Source: Rhizomys pruinosus
Lineage: Eukaryota > Chordata > Mammalia > Rodentia > Spalacidae
Assembly (NCBI GenBank): GCA_009823505.1
Contig: VZQC01011955.1
Location: forward strand, 1,992,929-2,056,928
DNA length: 64,000 bases
Direction: 5' to 3'
Shown: in pieces, positions 59,220 to 64,000 of the stretch
Layout of the letters: each line of letters begins with the position of its first letter
Position numbering within the stretch: position 1 is the stretch's first letter
Program-made: the position numbers and the translations under genes
The notes under the pieces: generated by a model
What the model was told of the DNA's origin: nothing
Database searches by the model: none
Seen by the model: the letters and a program-made list of their open reading frames with translations, nothing else

Positions 59220-59738
59220 TACCCTGCAGTGTGTGTGTGTGTGTGTGTACATGTGTGTATGTGTACATGTGTGTGGAGGCCAGAGTTCAAACTCAGATGT
59301 TGTTTCTTTAAAAAAAAACATTTATCTTCATTTTGTGTATGAATATATTGCCTACATGCATGTAAGTGCATCTGTGTCTTGCAATGCTCAAGAAGAGGAC
59401 ATCTGAGCTCCTAGAACTGCAGTTACTGATGGTTGTTAGTGACGCTGTGGGTGCTGGAAACAGAAGCTGGTCCTCTGCAAGAGCAGCAAGTGCTCTTACC
59501 TAGTGAGCCATCTCCCTGGATCCCCAGATGGTGTTTCTTAGGAGTCATCCACCTTGTTTTTTACAGGGTCTCTTATTGGCCAGCAGGCTGTAGGGATCCA
59601 CTTATCTGCACCTTCCTGGTGTTGGAATTAGAAGTATGTATGTACCAACACACCTTGCTTTTACATGGGTGCTGGGGATTGAACTCTGGTTCTCATGCTT
59701 GAAGAGCAGGCAACCGATCCATCTCCCCAGCCCCTCTG
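59220..59738 (-). mobile_element. B4-type SINE region with GT lead, split by a SINE
   Basis: The outer element has an imperfect GT run (59229-59275) and GGAGGCCAGAGTTCAAACTC before the insertion, then GTTTTTTACAGGGTCTCTTATTGGCC, TTTTACATGGGTGCTGGGG and GATCCATCTCCCCAGCCCC after it. Confidence 0.7.
59309..59525 (-). mobile_element. B2/B3-type SINE nested in the B4-type element
   Basis: From A/T-rich sequence through GTATGAATATATTGCCTAC, GCAGTTACTGATGG and GAGCAGCAAGTGCTCTTAC to GTGAGCCATCTCCC. Flanked by AGATGTTGTTTCTT (59295-59308) and AGATGGTGTTTCTT (59526-59539), a 14-bp target-site duplication with one mismatch. Confidence 0.85.
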
Positions 59739-60447
59739 TCTTGCATTGTAAGTTATTGTTCTTTCCCAGGACAATTAGAGACTTCTCACAGGCTGATTTT
59801 TTTTTTTTTTTTGGTGTTTCCCTTGGGATTCCATAGTGCCCACCAGGAAACTATTGGGTAATGAAGGGAAGTCCGTCCGAGTAGCACAGTTCTGACAAGA
59901 TGGGTGTGCTGAGTGACGAGACTGTGCTAAGCAGCACACTTCTGTCCATCATACCTTCTTCTGAGTTGCCCATGAGCTGTAATAGCTTTCCACTCTCTTC
60001 CGGGCCCTGCTTTAGAGTCTTTGGTGCAAGAAGCTGGGCTTGAGCCCTGTTGGAGTGTAACCAGCACATCGGCCAGGTCTGGGTTCAGGTGAAGCTTTAC
60101 CTAAGGGTAGGATGGCCTGACCAGAATTTAACTGCTCATCTGTGTGGAACTCTGCTTTTTTAGTTCAGGCCTTGGTGACACCTTTGCCTAATGGCTAGTG
60201 TGGTTGCTCATAGATGCCCAGTGTCTATGCTTCCTTGACCATGAGATGGAGAACACCTTTGTACAGCATCCTAGCAAGAAACTGCCTCTGATTGGACAGA
60301 CTCAGGGTCACATATTCTCTTCTGAGTCATGATTGGTTTGCCAAAGTCATGTGATAGGGGAAGGATGAGAAGGGGGCAGATGGCTGGAGGGCTTCAGGGA
60401 TAGTCTTGTCCTCGACCTTGTTGTGGCATCAGCCTCCATCTCAACCC
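59739..60447. other. Intron stretch upstream of exon B
   Basis: Contains an 18-base oligo-T run at about 59795-59812. Otherwise nothing was recognised. Confidence 0.5.
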
Positions 60448-60467
60448 TAAATGGTCTTTTCTTTCAG
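60448..60467 (+). other. Itpk1: Splice acceptor of ITPK1 exon B
   Basis: The run ending GGTCTTTTCTTTCAG, with AG at 60466-60467, gives a strong pyrimidine tract immediately before the codon for the first glutamate of exon B. Confidence 0.93.
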
Positions 60468-60585
60468 GAGTACATTGATGCTCACCCAGAGACCATTGTC
60501 CTGGACCCCCTCCCCGCCATCAGGACCCTGCTTGACCGCTCCAAGTCCTATGAGCTCATCCGCAAGATCGAGGCCTACATGAAAG
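60468..60585 (+). CDS. Itpk1: ITPK1 internal coding exon B (residues about 83-121)
   Basis: This exon encodes 39 residues beginning EYIDAHPETIVLDPLPAIRT and ending IRKIEAYMK, plus one G of the next codon. It continues directly from the exon ending at 35838 (HRFQ then EYID) and matches ITPK1. The arginine in LLDRSKSYEL falls at about residue 106, which I recall as an ATP-contacting residue in the human enzyme, so this exon begins the nucleotide-binding part. The acceptor is a good pyrimidine tract ending TTTTCTTTCAG, and the donor is AAAG|GTATGG. It begins in phase 0 and ends after the first base of a codon (118 nt), so skipping it alone would shift the frame. Translation read past 60585 (VWTLVAQSPD) is intron read-through, not protein. 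The remaining catalytic exons lie beyond the window. Confidence 0.97.
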
Positions 60586-60591
60586 GTATGG
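60586..60591 (+). other. Itpk1: Splice donor of ITPK1 exon B
   Basis: GTATGG follows the exon-final AAAG. The position is fixed by protein homology: the G at 60585 is the first base of the split Asp codon that follows MK in the rodent protein as I recall it. GTATGG is a moderate donor, weaker than GTGAGT of the previous exon. Confidence 0.88.
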
Positions 60592-61567
60592 ACACTTGTG
60601 GCTCAGTCTCCTGATAGGTGGCCCACCCCTGTGATTACAGGTTATTACTGTTCGAAGAAGGGGCAAAGGGTCTTGCCCTGATGAGCACTCTGGCACAGAA
60701 AGCAATTGAGTTCCACAAGGGCAGTCGTCCTCAGGAGGACCTTTGTTCTCTTTTGCAACCAGGGTTAAGAAACAAGAGCCTCAGGAAACTCTTGAGGAGA
60801 GTGGTTCTGACTGCTGCAAGAGGTTTTGTTTTGCTGTGCTGAACCCCTGGGGGGTAATGAGGTGTCCTGATAATACCATGATTAAGGGAGAAGGAGTGTG
60901 TGTAGAATTGCTTGTGGGGAGTAGAATTATGCAACAGGGCAAAGGAGACAAACAGAAATCAGGGGCCTTTAATCATGCAGTGCTGCTGCTGGACTGTGGG
61001 GGGGGGTACACACTGTTCCCCCAGCTGGAACCTCCCTTCCCACTGTGGAGCTTCTGCCAGCTGCTGGCTCTGTCCGCAAGGAATGTGTCCCCACCCCACC
61101 TCACCCCAAGCAGGGCAGCCTCAGAGAAGTGCACACTGCCTTTTCAAGGTATGTGTTTGTGTGAGACTGACATTCTGGAAAGATTCATAGGAACAGTAAC
61201 TGTCTTATCACCTTACTGCCCCAGTGTTCCTTGCTGAGAGTTCTTGTTTAATTTTAAGCAAAAGTGCCTTTTTTTTGGGGGGGGGGGGCTGGGCACAGAG
61301 GCTGCTGTGTTACCAGGATGACCCGTCCTTCTGTATAGACCTTGCTTGTGGCCTAAGCTGCCTTAAACCCTAACCTAGACAGTCCTCTCCTGTGCTGGTG
61401 GGACCAGCAGGCACCGTTTGGTGGATAGGAAGCTGGGATGGGCAGATAGGAGTAGCATTTCTTAGGTAAGTGCCATGTACCTGCCTTTAAGCCTCATATG
61501 TTCTATCTTTTAGTGCTGTTTGCTGGGTCTGATGAGCCTGTCCAGTTTACAGATGTGTCACGGAGCC
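60592..61567. other. Intron stretch downstream of exon B
   Basis: A run of eight T followed by twelve G lies at 61269-61288. The 164-residue frame at 60743-61237 has no recognisable domain. Confidence 0.5.
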
Positions 61568-62010
61568 TGTATTAGTCAGCTTTTTGTTACCATAACAAAA
61601 TACCAAGACAAGTTAGCTGTATAAAGTGAAAGTTTATTTAGCCCTCAGTTGGGGAGGCTAAGGTCTATAAACAGTACAGTGTAGGTTCTAGCAAGGGGCA
61701 TCCCTGGCTACATCGCCTCATGGTGGGTGGTGCTGGTGGGAATATACATGGGAACAAGCAGATGATTATGTCCTGAACCGTGTTCTCAACTATGAACAGA
61801 AAAAGTTGTGTGGAACCAGACTTGCTCCTTTTATAATAACCCTCCTGTAAAAATTACCAAAGGGTCCCATAGACCTTGGGACACGCCCCCCCCCCCAAAC
61901 TCCCATCCCTTAAAGGTTCTACTACCTCCAATATTGATGCAGCCTTAGGGGCAAAACTTCCAACCCCATGAAGCTTTGGAGGAGACACAAACTGTATCCA
62001 AACCACAGCA
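61568..62010 (+). mobile_element. Probable solo MaLR-type LTR
   Basis: A 443-bp element with TG...CA ends: TGTATTAGTCAGCTTTTTG at the left and CTGTATCCAAACCACAGCA at the right, with AGTGAAAGTTTATTTAG, ACTACCTCCAATATTG and GGAGACACAAACTG between. The terminal dinucleotides, length and motif order resemble mammalian apparent LTR retrotransposon LTRs. Flanks GAGCC and GAGGC may be a decayed 5-bp target duplication. No internal retroviral region accompanies it. A C-run at 61886-61897 interrupts it. Confidence 0.6.
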
Positions 62011-62633
62011 GAGGCCTAAGAGTTCAACAGATGCACTGGTGACCCAGTGGCTCTCCAGCTCCCCGTCTGCAAGCTTTCCTTTCATCCGTATATGGCATAG
62101 CTCAGGCCCTTGCCTGGGGCATTGGTGAGGCTTCCCATCCACTAAGGAGTATGTCTGGGTGAAGAGCTGGCCACTGTCTGTCCTGGAGGGGATCTAGAGG
62201 CTTCATTTCTGGTGCTTAGTGCTCACCAGCCATCATGGGGCCCAAGGGTGACACCTCATGTGTGTGAGAAGTAGGTAAAGGGCAGGCCTCCTTGGCACAC
62301 AGCAGCCTCCTGGGTGGTTTGCGTTGCTTTTTGAATGGATTGAAAGTCCCAGATGAGAAGATGTTGACTGCATAAGGGACAGCAGCGTAGCATTGAATGT
62401 GAAAGATGGCCCAGCTGTGAAAAAAGATGATGGGTCCCCAGCACATCTGAATGTTCTAGGCAAGCGCACGAGAAGTGACGAGTTCAGGGGACTGTGGAGG
62501 GTGCCACCACGGAGAGTTTTCAGAGCTGAATATACAGGCTGTGGAGAAAGGCAGACTAGGGTAGGTTGAAATCTGGGATCCATGGGATCTTGGACTGGTC
62601 ACTTGACCTGCCCTGCTTCTATTCTGGAAGATG
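62011..62633. other. Intron stretch without recognised features
   Basis: Overlapping minus-strand frames at 62216-62583 lack domains. Nothing was named. Confidence 0.5.
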
Positions 62634-62804
62634 GCTGTCTTAGTTTGCTTTTTGTTGCTGTGATAAAACACTGACCAAAACCAACCTGGGGAGGAAAGGG
62701 TTTATTTCATCTTACAACTCCCAGGTCACAGTCCATTGCTGAGGAACAGCGGGACAAGACCCCGGAAGCAGAAACTGAAACAGAGACGCAGAGGATAGCT
62801 ACTT

Positions 62805-63027
62805 GTTATTTTTATTTTTATTTTATGCATGTGAGTATTTCCCCCATATGTATGTAAGTGCACCACATGCATGCAATGCCCTGGAGAGGCCAGAAGCAGG
62901 TGTCAGATCCCCTGGAACTGGAGTTACAGATGCTTGTTAGCTACCATGTGAGTGCTGGGAACTAAATTCAGGATCTCTGGAAGAACAAGTGTTCTTCTTA
63001 ATCACTGAGCCATAATCTCTGCAGCCT
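62805..63027 (-). mobile_element. B3-type SINE
   Basis: TATTTTTATTTTTATTTTATGC, GTAAGTGCACCACATGC, CCTGGAACTGGAGTTACAG, GTGCTGGGAACTAAATTCAGG and CACTGAGCCATAATCTC. Diverged and older than the B1 next to it. Confidence 0.85.
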
Positions 63028-63044
63028 CCATCAGTTACATTTCT

Positions 63045-63196
63045 CTTTTTTTTTTTTTTTTTTTTTTTATATTTTCGAGACAGGGTCTCCCTGTAGTCCC
63101 AGCTATCCTGGAACTCACTCTGTAGACCAGGCTGGCCTTGAACTCACAAAGATCCACCTGCCTCTGCCTCCCAAGTGCTAGGATTAAAGGCATGCG
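63045..63196 (-). mobile_element. B1 SINE with 12-bp target-site duplication
   Basis: Oligo-T tail, TTTTCGAGACAGGGTCTCC, TAGACCAGGCTGGCCTTGAAC, CTCCCAAGTGCTAGGATTAAAG. Exact AGTTACATTTCT flanks occur at 63033-63044 and 63197-63208. The last bases of the B1 head are missing (it ends GGCATGCG). Confidence 0.94.
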
Positions 63197-63420
63197 AGTT
63201 ACATTTCTTATACAGCCCAGGCCCATCCACCTGGGACAGCACTATCTATGGTGAGCTGGCCCTCCTACAATGAACAGTTACAGACATGACCACAAAGAGG
63301 TTCCTTCTTCCCAGGTGACTCTAGTTTGTGTAAAATCAACAAAAGCCAATTAGCACAAAGGAGATGATATGACTCTCCTCAGGTCCCTGATTAGGATAAC
63401 GGGGGTTTCTCTAGAAACAG

Positions 63421-64000
63421 TGTGCCATGTGACCCTCTGGGCCACTTGAAATAGCCTCTCGCTGCTCCTGCTATGGCAGCAGGGCTCAAACATTAGAACT
63501 GGGTCTTAGAGCCTGGTTTTCATGAATGGGAAATCAAGGGCAGCTCAGGCCTGATGTGAGCATGTACCTTGTTATCAAGGAGCAAGGCTGTGGTGATGAA
63601 TGTAGATTCCAGCCTGCACAGAAATTAGTGACCTGAGGCAGAAGGTCAGCAGCAGGGGAGCTCCCCGTTTCCGGCCTGGCTGTGGAATTTTCCCGAGGGC
63701 AGTAAGGTGTCCTGTGGGGGTTGCTGAGCAGAGTAGCATCCTGTTTTAGTTGGGTTACAAGCTCCTTCTTGTAGGCATCCATAGCCTATAATGAGGCAAT
63801 AGGATGTGAGTAATGTGTTCTAGAGGGGCCCAGTGATCGGGTGACTGGGGCATCCAAGCCCCAGGTGGGCCTTACCATTCTTGGGCAGAGAAGCTGTTCC
63901 CTGGGACATTCCCTGACCTGCCTACAGGATAGTCATCTGTGTCTCGAATCTTCAGGGCATCTAAGGGACCTGGGCACTTGTTCATAGCTCCTCTTGTAGT
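63421..64000. other. Intron stretch at the window end
   Basis: No exon or repeat was recognised. Confidence 0.5.

Larger units (their letters stand above)
35839..60467 (+). other. Itpk1: ITPK1 intron between exons A and B (24.6 kb, phase 0)
   Basis: The two flanking exons join in frame with no missing residues, so this interval is one complete intron in the ITPK1 transcript. It contains SINEs, two tandem-repeat arrays, a long pyrimidine tract and relics of older repeats. No nested gene was recognised on either strand. Confidence 0.9.
62634..63420. mobile_element. Rodent dispersed repeat split by nested SINEs
   Basis: The left part (62634-62804) reads GCTGTCTTAGTTTGCTTTTTG, GGGTTTATTTCATCTTACAAC and TCACAGTCCATTGCTGAGG. 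The right part (about 63209-63420) reads CACCTGGGACAGCACTATC, GAGGTTCCTTCTTCCCAGG and GTGACTCTAGTTTGTG. These are landmarks of an abundant LTR-like or transposon-like rodent repeat whose exact family I cannot assign. Two SINEs sit between the halves. Confidence 0.6.
60586..64000 (+). other. Itpk1: ITPK1 downstream intron (partial, phase 1)
   Basis: The next expected residues (DDRICSPPF and so on, from recollection of the family) are not found before the window ends, so the intron runs out of the window. It holds an LTR-like repeat at 61568-62010 and a nested repeat cluster at 62634-63420. Confidence 0.85.

Noticed and set aside
60586..60614. Extension of the exon B reading frame past the donor
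   Set aside because: The frame stops within ten codons and diverges from ITPK1 exactly at a GT donor.

Overview
The window is a piece of a muroid rodent nuclear genome. The evidence is dense B1-type, B2-type and B4-type SINEs, L1 with a rodent-type 3' region, and two spliced protein-coding exons. The genus cannot be fixed from sequence alone; the SINE copies do not look like plain mouse or rat consensus. There is no bacterial, phage or CRISPR content, and I see no support for a novel gene system.

The only gene with real support is ITPK1 (inositol-tetrakisphosphate 1-kinase), on the + strand. Two internal coding exons are present. Exon A (35713-35838) encodes residues about 41-82 and exon B (60468-60585) encodes residues about 83-121 plus one base of the next codon. 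They are separated by a 24.6 kb intron. Everything before 35713 is upstream intron as far as can be seen, and everything after 60585 is downstream intron. The promoter, first exons, catalytic-core exons and 3' UTR lie outside. Other open frames look like chance frames, repeat-derived frames or retrotransposon remnants.

Layout: 1-4.5 kb is intron with a B4-type SINE and a B1. At 4.6-8.5 kb lies a 5'-truncated, stop-ridden L1 carrying an exact tandem duplication of a SINE plus its target site. 8.0-12.2 kb is repeated almost exactly at 14.7-18.8 kb. The second copy has clusters of one-base differences towards its ends and sits, with an L1 3' fragment, between two 15-bp direct repeats. 19.8-35.2 kb is ordinary intron with SINEs, an ancient LTR-like repeat, a perfect 34-bp-arm inverted repeat at 24.4-24.5 kb, a one-base N gap at 27476 and a 36-bp minisatellite at 33.5 kb. 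A nested SINE pair ends 57 bp before exon A. The central intron holds a 55-bp minisatellite (45.4-45.8 kb), a ~440-bp pyrimidine tract (54.7-55.1 kb), several SINEs with clear target-site duplications, and a second ancient LTR-like repeat. The final intron has a TG...CA-ended MaLR-like LTR and a nested SINE cluster.

The most useful second-look items are the 4.2 kb duplication (possibly an assembly artefact), the exact SINE tandem duplication, the hairpin-forming inverted repeat and the two minisatellites.
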